From assembly GCF_029428675.1 (NCBI RefSeq), contig NZ_JAJNEL010000001.1, positions 4,216,001-4,280,000 on the forward strand: a DNA stretch of 64,000 nucleotides, written 5' to 3'. The DNA is from Streptomyces sp. JH14 (GTDB lineage Bacteria > Actinomycetota > Actinomycetes > Streptomycetales > Streptomycetaceae). The first letter of the stretch is position 1, and every line of letters begins with the position of its first letter. Below, one piece after another: positions 1 to 8,396 of the stretch. The notes under the pieces were generated by a model. It made no database searches, was not told the DNA's origin, and saw nothing but the letters and a program-made list of their open reading frames with translations. The position numbers were made by a program, and so were the translations under genes.

Positions 1-275
1 TCGTGCGCGTCGCCCGGCAGCCCCTCGCTGTTGCCGTGCCCGCGCAGATCGACCCGTACGCAGGCGTAGCCGTGGCCGGCGTACCAGGGGTGGCGCTGCC
101 GGTCGCGCGCCGATGTCCAGTCGCTCAGCCGGTACGGCAGGTACTCGAGGAGCGCCGGCACGGGTTCGTCGGTGACCGGACGCCAGATCCGGGCGTAGAG
201 CTGTGTGCCGCCCGGCAGCGGGATCCAGACGTCCTCGTGGGCCGTGTCGTACGGGAACCGGGTGCGGATGTGCAT
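1..275 (-). CDS. CocE/NonD family hydrolase, N-terminal fragment
   Basis: Only the first 91 codons lie in the window; the gene runs off the left edge. The ATG at 275 opens with MHIRTRFPYDTAHEDVWIPL and continues to VRVDLRGHGNSEG. That opening, with a beta-strand-rich start, LYARIWRP, and a DLRGHGNSEG segment, is typical of the X-Pro dipeptidyl-peptidase/cocaine-esterase (CocE/NonD) alpha/beta hydrolases. These are serine hydrolases acting on esters or acyl-amino acids. The catalytic serine would lie beyond the window, so activity cannot be judged. It is divergent from the polyprenyl synthase gene. The family call rests on a short N-terminus. Confidence 0.75.
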   Translation of the reverse strand, partial: MHIRTRFPYDTAHEDVWIPLPGGTQLYARIWRPVTDEPVPALLEYLPYRLSDWTSARDRQRHPWYAGHGYACVRVDLRGHGNSEGLPGDAH

Positions 276-757
276 GGCGTACCTCGGGGGACGGGGTGCG
301 ACGGGACGCAGGGTGCGCCCGGGCCGGGGTGCGGCGGGGCGGTGCCGGCCGGCACGGGCGGGAAACCGGCGTCGTGGTTACGCCCGGCCAGGTGACGCCG
401 GCCGTGTATGTACCGGACCGGGCCGGAGCTCGTCGCGCGGCCGGCAGGCCGTGACGTGGCGGTGCCGGCCCGCGCGGTCCCCGGGCGGCCCGGGGGAGGC
501 CCGGACAGGGCCCGGACGAGGCCCGGGAACGGCCGGGAGGAGGCATGGCCGTCGCCGGGTGGCGGCCGGGTCCGTCCGGCTTCGGCGGCGCTGTGGGACC
601 AAGGGACAACTCCTGATCGGATGAGCTGAACCCGAACATACCGGCGGTGGCGGGAAGGCGCCCACGGTGATCGAAAGGGGACCGGATACGCTGACTTGAG
701 TGATGGCAGCGACACATCGACATTCCGTGTGATCGTCAGCAGACAGGAGATCCCCTC
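276..757. other. Intergenic region between divergent genes
   Basis: This 482-base stretch separates the divergent hydrolase and polyprenyl synthase genes and should hold both promoters. No protein or RNA gene was recognised; open frames here have no family resemblance. The only clear signal is the purine-rich CAGGAGA at about 743-749, the ribosome binding site of the next gene. Confidence 0.5.
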
Positions 758-1768
758 GTGACCGTCGTCGGGCCGTTCGGACTGAGCGTGCGGGACCAGG
801 CTCTTGAGGCCGATGTCCAGACCGGTTTGGCCGCTGTCGAGGCGGGGCTGCTCGATGCCACCAAGAGCGACGTCCCGTTCATCACAGAGGCCGCGCAGCA
901 TCTCGTACGGGCGGGGGGCAAGCGTTTCCGGCCGATGCTGGCGATGCTGGCGTCCCAGTTCGGTGACGCCGACGCGCCGGGTGTCGTGCCGTCCGCCGTG
1001 GTGGTCGAGCTGACGCATCTCGCCACGCTCTACCACGACGACGTGATGGACGAGGCGAACGTACGCCGCGGGGTCGACAGCGCCAACACCCGGTGGGGCA
1101 ACTCGGTGGCCGTGCTGACCGGCGACTTCCTCTTCGCCCGTGCCTCGCACATACTGGCCGACCTCGGTCCGGAGGCCGTCCGCATCCAGGCGGAGGCGTT
1201 CGAGCGCCTGGTCACCGGCCAGATCCTGGAGACCGCGGGCCCGCGCGACGGCCGCGACCCGGTCGAGCACTACCTCGAGGTGATGCGCGGCAAGACCGGC
1301 TCGCTGATCGCCGTGGCCTGCCGGTTCGGCGCGATGATGTCCGGCGCCGACGAGTCGGCCGTCGACATCCTCACCCAGTACGGGGAACGGCTCGGCGTCG
1401 CCTTCCAGCTCGCCGACGACGTGCTCGACATCGCCTCCGACACCCACGAGTCCGGCAAGACCCCCGGCACGGACCTGCGCGAGGGCATCCCGACGCTCCC
1501 CGTGCTGCATCTGCGGGCGCAGGCGGCCGCCGACGGCAAGCCGGACGACCTGGAGCTGCTGGAGCTGCTCGACGGCGATCTCGGCGACGACGACCGGCTC
1601 GCCGAGGCGCTCTGCCGGCTGCGCGCGCACCCCGCGCTGGAGCAGGCCCGGCGCGACACGATCCGGTACGCGCAGGAGGCGCGGGCGACGCTGGCGCCGC
1701 TGCCGGCGTGCTACGCGAAGTCCGCGCTGGAAGAACTGTGCGACCTCGTGGTGCACCGCGCGGGCTGA
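758..1768 (+). CDS. Polyprenyl diphosphate synthase (menaquinone side-chain type)
   Basis: A 336-residue trans-isoprenyl diphosphate synthase that condenses isopentenyl diphosphate onto an allylic primer to make a long chain, probably for menaquinone. The first aspartate-rich motif is DDVMD at residues 94-98 (within LYHDDVMDEA) and the second is DDVLD at 220-224 (QLADDVLDIA). GGKRFRP near residue 54 binds the isopentenyl substrate. Length matches heptaprenyl/octaprenyl synthases. The GTG start at 758 follows CAGGAGA at a good spacing. It is monocistronic, ending in a hairpin at 1789-1835. A menaquinone role fits the downstream complex I genes, but chain length cannot be read from sequence. 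The S. coelicolor counterpart, from memory, is SCO4583. Confidence 0.92.
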   Translation: MTVVGPFGLSVRDQALEADVQTGLAAVEAGLLDATKSDVPFITEAAQHLVRAGGKRFRPMLAMLASQFGDADAPGVVPSAVVVELTHLATLYHDDVMDEANVRRGVDSANTRWGNSVAVLTGDFLFARASHILADLGPEAVRIQAEAFERLVTGQILETAGPRDGRDPVEHYLEVMRGKTGSLIAVACRFGAMMSGADESAVDILTQYGERLGVAFQLADDVLDIASDTHESGKTPGTDLREGIPTLPVLHLRAQAAADGKPDDLELLELLDGDLGDDDRLAEALCRLRAHPALEQARRDTIRYAQEARATLAPLPACYAKSALEELCDLVVHRAG

Positions 1769-1788
1769 CCCCGTCCGGCGAGCTGTGC

Positions 1789-1835
1789 ACCCGTGCCCCC
1801 GCCCGGACCCCTACGGGTCGGGGGAGGTACGGGTG
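1789..1835 (+). terminator. Hairpin after polyprenyl synthase
   Basis: An imperfect GC-rich stem about 20 bases after the stop: CACCCGT pairs with ACGGGTG on the outside and GGACCC with GGGTC near the loop, with CCCCC/GGGGG between. There is no T-run, as is usual for streptomycete terminators. Confidence 0.5.
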
Positions 1836-1898
1836 GGCGGTGTCATACCGCAGAGGTACGCGGAGTTGCTCCCGCGGGCTGACGCCTCGCCAGGAAGA

Positions 1899-1935
1899 TT
1901 TTGGTCAGATGGAGAACAACCACTCCTGACCAAAA
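1899..1935 (+). promoter_or_regulatory. Perfect 10-bp inverted repeat upstream of the LolA-like gene
   Basis: TTTTGGTCAG (1899-1908) and CTGACCAAAA (1926-1935) are exact reverse complements separated by 17 bases, 72 bases before the start of the LolA-like gene. The arms are unusually AT-rich for this genome. It could be a two-site operator or an RNA hairpin in the leader; the sequence cannot decide which. Confidence 0.5.
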
Positions 1936-2007
1936 CGGGTGAGAATGGCGGCACGGAGTGGACGAGTGCATCCGACGGAAGCCGCCGACCACGGAGGTAG
2001 GGCACAC

Positions 2008-3279
2008 ATGGCACCGAACGACAGCGCAGGGACCACCGGCAACGCCGCGGACGAGGTCACCGGCACCACGGTCGGCCGCCGCAAGGCGGCGCGCTACATC
2101 GTCCCGGTAGCGGTGGCGGGGGTGGCGGCCGCGACGATCGGGCTGGTCCCGGCGCTCGCGGACACCGGTGACCCCGATCTGCCGGAGATCACTGCGCAGC
2201 AGCTCATCGAGAAGATCGCAGCGTCGGACACCGAGCAGCTCTCCGGCACGGTGAAGATCAGCACCGACCTCGGCATCCCGTCGCTGGGCGGGATCGCAGG
2301 CCTGGCGCTGCCGGGCGGCGGCGACGGACCACAGGGCGGTTCGAGCGCCGACCCGCAGCAGAAGCTGACGGAGCTCGCCTCCGGCACGCACACCCTGCGG
2401 GTGGCCGCCGACGGCCCCGACAAGCAGCGCGTCTCGATACTGGACAGCGCCGCGGAGTACAGCGTGATCCGCAACGGGGACCAGGTCTGGGCGTACGACA
2501 GCAAGTCCAACGAGGCGTACCACGCGACCGAGGACAAGGCTTCGGGCCGAGCGGAGGAGCACGACGGGGCCAGGGCTTCTCAGGGCGTTCCGGCGACCCC
2601 GAAGGCCTTCGCCGAAGAGGCACTGAAGATGGCCGGACCCACCACCTCGGTGACGGTCGACGGCACGGCGCAGGTCGCCGGGCGCGACGCGTACAAGCTG
2701 GTCATCAAGCCCAGGCAGGGCGGCTCGACGATCGGCGCGATCACGGTCGCGGTCGACGCGAAGAACGGCGTACCGCTGAAGTTCACGCTCTCCCCGAGCA
2801 GCGGCGGGAAGGCGGCCGTCGACGCAGGGTTCACCAGCGTCGACTTCGGCGCTCCGGCTGCTTCCTCGTTCACGTTCACCCCGCCGAAGGGCGCCAAGGT
2901 GACCGAGGCCGACGAGGCGAAGGCGGAGAAGAAGGCGGGGAAGCAGGCTCCGGACTTCACCGTGCCCGGCGGCCCGGCCGGGCTGGACGAGCTGGCCGGC
3001 GGCAAGGGCGTGAAGGTCATCGGCGAGGGCTGGAGCGCGATAGCGGAGATCGAGGCGCCGGGCGGAAAGGCGGTCCCGACGTCACCGAAGTCCGGCGACG
3101 CGCCGCCTGCGGCACAGGAGTTCCTGGACTCGTTCGGCGACAAGGTCACCGGGAAGTTCGGCTCGGGCACGGTCTTCAGGACCCGCCTGGTCAACGCCCT
3201 GGTGACGGACGACGGCAAGGTCTACGTCGGTCTGGTCACCAAGGACGAACTCGTCAGGGCAGCGGACAACGCCGCCTGA
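2008..3279 (+). CDS. LolA-like membrane-anchored envelope protein
   Basis: A 423-residue protein with a short cytoplasmic N-terminus, one membrane segment at about residues 31-50 (IVPVAVAGVAAATIGLVPAL) and a large extracytoplasmic domain. The beta-rich pattern (LSGTVKISTDLGIP, LRVAADGPDKQRVSILD, EYSVIRNGDQVWAYDS, DAYKLVIKPR) resembles the LolA/LppX half-barrel seen in actinobacterial lipoprotein-carrier-like proteins. The start at 2008 is preceded by GGAGG; an in-frame ATG at 1939 lacks one. A strong hairpin follows, so it is separate from the ABC genes. A role in lipid or lipoprotein handling at the outer membrane face is family inference; no cofactor or catalytic motif is visible. Confidence 0.75.
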   Translation: MAPNDSAGTTGNAADEVTGTTVGRRKAARYIVPVAVAGVAAATIGLVPALADTGDPDLPEITAQQLIEKIAASDTEQLSGTVKISTDLGIPSLGGIAGLALPGGGDGPQGGSSADPQQKLTELASGTHTLRVAADGPDKQRVSILDSAAEYSVIRNGDQVWAYDSKSNEAYHATEDKASGRAEEHDGARASQGVPATPKAFAEEALKMAGPTTSVTVDGTAQVAGRDAYKLVIKPRQGGSTIGAITVAVDAKNGVPLKFTLSPSSGGKAAVDAGFTSVDFGAPAASSFTFTPPKGAKVTEADEAKAEKKAGKQAPDFTVPGGPAGLDELAGGKGVKVIGEGWSAIAEIEAPGGKAVPTSPKSGDAPPAAQEFLDSFGDKVTGKFGSGTVFRTRLVNALVTDDGKVYVGLVTKDELVRAADNAA

Positions 3280-3323
3280 CGTACCGGCAGTTCACGCATG
3301 TCCCAGCACCTCTCGCACCGCGC

Positions 3324-3360
3324 GACCGCCCCGCCGTACGCTCCGTACGGCGGGGCGGTC
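3324..3360 (+). terminator. Strong hairpin terminator of the LolA-like gene
   Basis: A 17-bp perfect stem: GACCGCCCCGCCGTACG at 3324-3340 pairs with 3344-3360 around a 3-base loop. It lies between the LolA-like stop and the ABC ATPase start, which argues for starting the ATPase at 3388 and not at the in-frame ATG at 3298 inside the upstream spacer. Confidence 0.75.
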
Positions 3361-3387
3361 CGTTACCCGACCCCTGGGGAGTCACGC

Positions 3388-4374
3388 ATGACAGAGCCCG
3401 GTGCCGTGACCGTGTCCGAGGCGGAGCCCCGGACCGGAACGGCCGTGATCGAGACCCGCGGACTGACCAAGCGCTACCGCGGCGGTCAGCTCGCCGTCGA
3501 CGGACTCGACCTCAGCGTCCCCGACGGCAGCGTCTTCGGCTTCCTCGGGCCCAACGGCTCCGGGAAGACCACCACGATCCGGATGCTGATGGGCCTGATC
3601 GACCCGACGTCGGGCACCGCCCGGGTGCTCGGCCACCCCATGCCGGGCGCGGGCCGGACCGTGCTCCCGCAGGTCGGAGCGCTGATCGAAGGGCCCGCCC
3701 TGTACGGGTTCCTGACCGGCCGGGACAATCTCGTACGGTACGACTCGGCCGACCCGACCGCCGATCCGCGCACCCGCCGCGACCGGGTCGAGGCCGCGCT
3801 GGACCGGGTCGGGCTCGGCGCCGCGGCGGGCAAGAAGGCGAAGGCGTACTCGCTGGGCATGAAGCAGCGCCTCGGCCTGGCGGCCGCCCTCCTCCAGCCG
3901 CGTCGACTCCTCGTCCTGGACGAGCCGACCAACGGCCTCGACCCGCAAGGGATGCGAGAGATCCGCAACCTGGTCCGGGAGCTGGCGGCCGACGGCACCA
4001 CCGTCTTCCTCTCCTCCCACCTCCTCGACGAGATCGAGCAGGTCTGCACGCACGCCGCCGTGATGGCCCGGGGGCGGCTGGTCATCCAGGGCCCGGTCGC
4101 CGACCTCGCGGCCGGCGCCCGCGGCCGGCTCGCCGTCACCACCCCCGACCCGGGTGACGCGGCCCGCATCCTCAAGGAGCTGGGCGTCACCGGCATCACC
4201 GCCGACGGCGACCGGGTCAGCGCCGAGGCCCCTCCGGGCGATGTCGAACTCGCCGACCTGAACGGGGCGTTGGTCCGCGGCGGGGTGCGCGTACGGTCGT
4301 TCGGCGTCGAACGGGCCTCGCTGGAGGACGCCTTCGTCGCACTCACCGGAGAGGGATTCGATGTCGCAGGCTGA
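3388..4374 (+). CDS. ABC transporter ATP-binding protein
   Basis: A 328-residue ATPase of the drug/multidrug exporter type. Visible motifs in order: Walker A GPNGSGKTTT, signature YSLGMKQRLGLA, Walker B LLVLDEPTNGLDP and switch histidine in SSHLLDEIEQ. A C-terminal domain of about 90 residues ends in SLEDAFVALTGEGFD, usual for ABC-2 type exporter ATPases. The chosen ATG lies just past the upstream hairpin. The stop overlaps the permease start by 14 bases, so the two are translated together. The substrate is unknown. Confidence 0.92.
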   Translation: MTEPGAVTVSEAEPRTGTAVIETRGLTKRYRGGQLAVDGLDLSVPDGSVFGFLGPNGSGKTTTIRMLMGLIDPTSGTARVLGHPMPGAGRTVLPQVGALIEGPALYGFLTGRDNLVRYDSADPTADPRTRRDRVEAALDRVGLGAAAGKKAKAYSLGMKQRLGLAAALLQPRRLLVLDEPTNGLDPQGMREIRNLVRELAADGTTVFLSSHLLDEIEQVCTHAAVMARGRLVIQGPVADLAAGARGRLAVTTPDPGDAARILKELGVTGITADGDRVSAEAPPGDVELADLNGALVRGGVRVRSFGVERASLEDAFVALTGEGFDVAG

Positions 4375-5251
4375 AGCAGTCGCACGCACCGGGGCGGACC
4401 GGCCCCGCAACCCGCTGTGGACCTTCGGGATCCTCCGCTCCGAACTGGCCACGACACTGCGCCGCTGGCGCACGCTCGCGCTGCTCGGGGTGCTGGCCGC
4501 CGTTCCCGTACTGATCGGGATCGCGGTGAAGATCGAGACGGGCGACGGGTCGCCGACGGGTCCGGGCAGGGGGGACGGCGGCCCGGCGTTTCTCTCCCAG
4601 GTGACCAACAACGGCCTGTTCCTGGTTTTCGCCGCCCTCGCCGCGACCCTCCCGGTCTTCCTCCCGATGGCCGTCGGCGTCATCGCCGGCGATGCGATCG
4701 CAGGTGAGGCCGGTGCGGGCACCCTGCGCTATCTGCTGGTCGCCCCCGCCGGCCGGACCCGGCTGCTGCTCGCCAAGTACGCCTCCACGCTGGTGTTCTG
4801 CCTGCTCGCCACGGTGGTCGTGGCGGCGTCGGCGCTCGCCGTCGGGGCGCTGCTGTTCCCGGTCGGGGAGGTCACGACGATCTCCGGGACGCAGATCGGC
4901 TTCGGCGAGGGTCTGCTGCGGGCCGGCCTGATCGCGGTGGCCGTGGCGGCCTCGCTGACCGGATTCGCGGCGCTCGGGCTGTTCGTGTCGACGCTCACCG
5001 GCAGCGGGATCGCGGCGATGGCCACGACGGTCGGGGTGCTGATCACCGTGCAGATCCTCGACTCGATCCCGCAGCTGAGCGGCATCCACCCGTATCTCTT
5101 CCCGCACTACTGGCTGTCCTTCGCGGACCTGCTGCGCGACCCCGTCTACTGGGACCAGGTGGTCAAGAACCTGGGGCTGCAGGGTCTGTACGTGGCGGTG
5201 TTCGGCTCGGCGGCCTGGGCGCGATTCACGGCGAAGGACATCACCGCCTGA
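4361..5251 (+). CDS. ABC-2 type transporter permease
   Basis: A 296-residue integral membrane protein with about six hydrophobic helices, beginning after an N-terminal cytosolic stretch ending SELATTLRRWRTLALLGVL. An extracytoplasmic loop (KIETGDGSPTGPGRGDGG) follows the first helix, and GEAGAGTLRYLLVAPAGRTRLLLAKY is the family's conserved cytosolic coupling region. It is the membrane partner of the ATPase immediately upstream, with which it overlaps. The transported compound is not evident. A TetR regulator gene follows about 210 bases downstream on the same strand. Confidence 0.9.
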   Translation: MSQAEAVARTGADRPRNPLWTFGILRSELATTLRRWRTLALLGVLAAVPVLIGIAVKIETGDGSPTGPGRGDGGPAFLSQVTNNGLFLVFAALAATLPVFLPMAVGVIAGDAIAGEAGAGTLRYLLVAPAGRTRLLLAKYASTLVFCLLATVVVAASALAVGALLFPVGEVTTISGTQIGFGEGLLRAGLIAVAVAASLTGFAALGLFVSTLTGSGIAAMATTVGVLITVQILDSIPQLSGIHPYLFPHYWLSFADLLRDPVYWDQVVKNLGLQGLYVAVFGSAAWARFTAKDITA

Positions 5252-5464
5252 ACGGGCGGGCGCGCACGGCCGGTTGTTGGTTCCGTCCGTGCCGTCGGCC
5301 GGGCGAGCCGTCCCCCGATCGGCTCGTCGCAGCACGAACGGCACGAACGGTGCGAACAGCGGGCACGACCCGACACGGCACGTTCCGTTTCCGCCTGGGT
5401 ATTGTTCGACTTTTGGCGACGAACTGTCAACAAGGATGGGACCGAACACCCCTATGCTCACCGA

Positions 5465-6118
5465 ATGATCACATCGCCGAGTTCTCTGCGCCGCAGCGAG
5501 CGATCACGACGGGCGACCCTGGATGCCGCCCTCGCGCTGTGCACGGAGAAGGGATACGGCCGCGTCACCATCGAGGCGATCGCGGGCCGGGCGGGCGTCA
5601 GCAAGAAGACGATCTACCGCTGGTGGCCGTCAAAGAGTGCGGTGCTGCTGGAGGCGTTCACGGAGGCGCTGGTCGACGCCACACCGTTCGTCGACACCGG
5701 TGACATCGCCGCCGACATCCGCACCCATGTGACGGGTGCGGTGAGACTGCTCTCCACGCCGCCGTTCGGCCCCGCGTACGCAGGGATCCTCTCCGAGATC
5801 CACCATGACGACGAACTCGCCGAAACGGTCCGCACCCAGCTGATCGAACCCCGCTTCGAGGCGGCGGTGGCCCGTCTGCGTCAGGCCCAGGAGCAGGGGC
5901 AGATCCCGCCCGGCGCGAATCTTCCGCTGGCCGTGGAGATGCTCTACGGGCCGGTCTACTACCGCCATGTGCTGCGCAAGCCCCCGCAGGACGACGCGAC
6001 GATCGCGGCGCTGGTCGTGCATGTATTGCGCTCGCTGGGTGCCCGGGCGGAGCTGGAGCCGGCCGCTCCGGCGGCGGTCGGCCCGGAGCCGGCCGCTCCG
6101 GAGGCCGCTGCTTCGTAG
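5465..6118 (+). CDS. TetR/AcrR family transcriptional regulator
   Basis: A 217-residue repressor with an N-terminal DNA-binding domain (RRATLDAALALCTEKGYGRVTIEAIAGRAGVSKKTIYRWWPSK, about residues 14-56) followed by a TetR_C-type ligand domain. The C-terminus is an Ala/Pro/Glu-rich tail with a repeated PAAP-GPEPAAPEA pattern. The ATG at 5465 was chosen because the helix-turn-helix then starts at the usual distance; upstream in-frame starts add an unrelated segment. It sits after the ABC exporter genes and may control them, but no shared operator could be demonstrated. Confidence 0.88.
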   Translation: MITSPSSLRRSERSRRATLDAALALCTEKGYGRVTIEAIAGRAGVSKKTIYRWWPSKSAVLLEAFTEALVDATPFVDTGDIAADIRTHVTGAVRLLSTPPFGPAYAGILSEIHHDDELAETVRTQLIEPRFEAAVARLRQAQEQGQIPPGANLPLAVEMLYGPVYYRHVLRKPPQDDATIAALVVHVLRSLGARAELEPAAPAAVGPEPAAPEAAAS

Positions 6119-6141
6119 GCTCCTGCGGCCGGTGTCCGGCG

Positions 6142-6693
6142 TCAGCCGAAGAAGTGCTTGGCGTGGGCGGTGGTGGCCGGGTCGTTCAGCACGTCGCCGG
6201 GCCGGTTGCCGGTTCCCAGCAGCATCCCGCCCCACTCCATCCGCATGTACGAGGCGATGGTACGCAGCGTCCCGGTCGCCGGTTCGGCGACGCTCCTGTC
6301 GGCGGTCGCGAGCGAGGTGACGCCCCACAGGGTGCGTCCGGTCATCCGCTCCCTGAAGTCGACGCCGGGCACCCGCATCCACCCCGACCAGTGGTCCAGG
6401 TACCGCTTGGTGGATGTGGACATGGCATACCAGTACAGCGGTGACGCCAGCACGAGATCGGTCGCGCCGAGCGTCGCCTCCAGCAGGGTGGCTGCGTGCC
6501 CGGTGGGTGCGGGATAGCTGCCGTCGCCCTCGTGCCGCAGGTCCTCGAAATCGGGGAGCGCCGGCTCGCTCAGGTTCAGCCACCGCTGCTCGGTCCCGGT
6601 CGGCAGCTGTTCGGCGGCGAGCCGGGCGAGATCCTCGGTGTTGCCGTCGGCGCGGCTGCTGCCGAGCAGGAACAGGAACGAACGAGCGGTCAT
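6142..6693 (-). CDS. NAD(P)H-dependent oxidoreductase (flavodoxin-like fold)
   Basis: A 183-residue flavodoxin-fold reductase. The N-terminal FLFLLGSSRADGNTEDLARL is the FMN phosphate-binding loop, and DLVLASPLYWYAMSTSTKRYLDHW is the conserved second flavin-contacting segment of NADPH-dependent FMN reductases. The ATG at 6693 follows GAGGAG; an upstream in-frame ATG adds 14 residues without a ribosome site. It is convergent with the TetR gene, with only 23 bases between stops. The physiological acceptor (quinone, flavin or azo compound) is not determinable. Confidence 0.82.
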   Translation of the reverse strand: MTARSFLFLLGSSRADGNTEDLARLAAEQLPTGTEQRWLNLSEPALPDFEDLRHEGDGSYPAPTGHAATLLEATLGATDLVLASPLYWYAMSTSTKRYLDHWSGWMRVPGVDFRERMTGRTLWGVTSLATADRSVAEPATGTLRTIASYMRMEWGGMLLGTGNRPGDVLNDPATTAHAKHFFG

Positions 6694-6858
6694 GGCGATG
6701 GGCTCCTCGGGCGGCCTGGCGTACGACGGCTTCACGCGTCTGCACTATATGCATACGCATGGAATTTGCCCAGGGGATTCATGAACCAGGAGGGCGGTCC
6801 GGGTGCCCGAGGCCGGTGCGGCCCGCTCCTTCCGTGGCAGGCCAATGCCTCCGTGCCG

Positions 6859-7665
6859 TCAGCCGAACAGCCGCTCCAGCACCGTCGCGACCCCGTCCTC
6901 GCCGTTCGACAGCGTCACCTCGTCCGCTGCCGCCTTCAGTTCGGGATGGGCGTCGGCCATCGCGACGCCGTACCCGGACCGGCGGAACATCGGCAGATCG
7001 TTGGGCATGTCCCCGAAGGCGATCGCCGCCGCCGGATCCAGCCCCAGGACCTCGGCGGCGAGCGCCAGCCCGGTGCCCTTGTCCACGCCGTACGGCTGGA
7101 GTTCGACCGTGCCGGGGCCGGACAGGGTGACGGTCGCCAGATCGCCGACGACCGTGCGGGCGGCCTCGGCGAGGGCGTCGTCCGTCAGCTCCGGGTGACG
7201 GACGAGGACCTTGATGATCGGCGCGGCCCACAGCTCCTCGCGGCGACCGATCCGCACGGCGGGCAACGCGGGATGCGGCATCAGATAGCCCGGCTCGATC
7301 AGCGTCCGGCCGTCGGTTCCGTCCTGGTCCACGGCCGCGAAGACCGGGCCCACCTGTGCCTCGATCTTGCCGAGAGCGGTGTCGGCCAGCTCCCGGTCCA
7401 GGGTGGCCGCGCTGATCATGCGCCCGGACCCGGCGTCGTACAGCTGGGTGCCCTGCCCGCAGACCGCCGGACCCCGGTAGTCCAGCCCTGCGAGCAGGCT
7501 CCGTATGCCGGGCACCGGCCGCCCGGTGACCACTATGTGCCGCGCCCCCGCCGCGGTGGCCCGCGCGAGCGCGGCACGGGAGCGGGGGCTCACGGTGTCG
7601 TCGGGGCGCAGCAGAGTGCCGTCCAGATCCGTGGCGACGAGGGCATGTGCGGGAGGCATGGGCAT
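6859..7665 (-). CDS. HAD superfamily Cof-type phosphatase
   Basis: A 268-residue type IIB HAD phosphatase. Motif I is DLDGTLL near residue 13 (nucleophile and acid/base aspartates), motif II is VVTGRP, and motif IV is AIAFGDMPNDLPMF with the two metal-binding aspartates. The C-terminal GVAMADAHPELKAAADEVT is the signature of the Cof/YidA group, which hydrolyses sugar phosphates and related metabolites. All catalytic residues are present. Two starts are possible (MPMPPAHALVATD; ATGs at 7665 and 7659). It stands alone between the reductase and a VOC gene, each separated by more than 130 bases. Confidence 0.88.
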   Translation of the reverse strand: MPMPPAHALVATDLDGTLLRPDDTVSPRSRAALARATAAGARHIVVTGRPVPGIRSLLAGLDYRGPAVCGQGTQLYDAGSGRMISAATLDRELADTALGKIEAQVGPVFAAVDQDGTDGRTLIEPGYLMPHPALPAVRIGRREELWAAPIIKVLVRHPELTDDALAEAARTVVGDLATVTLSGPGTVELQPYGVDKGTGLALAAEVLGLDPAAAIAFGDMPNDLPMFRRSGYGVAMADAHPELKAAADEVTLSNGEDGVATVLERLFG

Positions 7666-7808
7666 GGGCCAAGCCTAGGGAGATCGCCCTCCGGTCGTAC
7701 GGCCCTGACCTGCGCGGACGGTCGCGCTTCGGGGCGCGGCGGCGAGCCGCCGGGGACATCGTGGGAGGAACTGTGCAGAGCGGGTGACCGTGATGGTCTC
7801 CGGGCCGG

Positions 7809-8258
7809 TCACTGCACGCAGAACTCGTTGCCTTCCGGATCGGCGAGCACCCACCATGTGCCCCCCGGTTCCTCCACCTTGTGCAGCCGCGTCGCGCCCA
7901 GGCCCTCCAGCCGCACCACTTCTGTCTCGCGGCGGTCCGGGCCGGCGTGCACGTCCAGGTGGAGCCGGTTCTTGCCGGTTTTCGGTTCCGGTACGCGCTG
8001 GAACAGCAGCCGGCGCCCGAGGCCCATGCCGCTCTCCTCCTCGTGCGGATCGCCCGGGTGGCGAACCGCAGCGAGGTCGCGCCAGGCCAGGCGCCCGTGC
8101 GATTCGATCGTCGCCGCCTCCGGTGCGGCTCCGAGGGCGAGCAGCCGCTCGATCAGCGGGCTGTTGTCCTCGACCAGGTAGCCGAGCGTTCCGGCCCAGA
8201 AGTCGGCCTGGCCGTGCGGGTCGGTCGCGTCGATGACTAGCTTCCAGTGCAGGGTCAT
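7809..8258 (-). CDS. VOC family (glyoxalase-like) protein
   Basis: A 149-residue vicinal-oxygen-chelate fold protein with paired beta-alpha-beta-beta-beta modules. Characteristic pieces are LVIDATDPHGQADFWAGTLGY at the N-terminus, KTGKNRLHLDVHAGPDRRETEV in the middle, and the terminal WWVLADPEGNEFCV. The family binds metal or small ligands and includes glyoxalases, dioxygenases and antibiotic-binding proteins; the substrate is unknown. The ATG at 8258 begins MTLHWKLVID, the usual start of this subgroup, so the longer in-frame extension was rejected. The island genes at 47060 and 48856 belong to the same broad family. Confidence 0.82.
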   Translation of the reverse strand: MTLHWKLVIDATDPHGQADFWAGTLGYLVEDNSPLIERLLALGAAPEAATIESHGRLAWRDLAAVRHPGDPHEEESGMGLGRRLLFQRVPEPKTGKNRLHLDVHAGPDRRETEVVRLEGLGATRLHKVEEPGGTWWVLADPEGNEFCVQ

Positions 8259-8352
8259 GGAAACCGTTCCTAGTCGTTGCACCCGTGGGTCGGCAACCGG
8301 CGCGCGGGCCCGCTCCACCGGCGAGCGGCGACGGTCGGGTCGGGACCCGGGG

Positions 8353-8382
8353 CGGGAACGGCCGCCGCAGCAGCCGTTCCCG
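8353..8382 (-). terminator. Hairpin after the repeat-rich surface protein
   Basis: CGGGAACGGC (8353-8362) pairs exactly with GCCGTTCCCG (8373-8382). It lies 14 bases beyond the stop of the minus-strand surface protein gene, so it is probably its terminator. Confidence 0.6.
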
Positions 8383-8396
8383 CGAGGTGGTACCGC

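Noticed and set aside
125..1756. A 543-codon open frame on the minus strand
   Set aside because: It runs opposite to the clear polyprenyl synthase gene, is Arg/Gly-rich, lacks family resemblance and crosses the intergenic region; a typical high-GC shadow.
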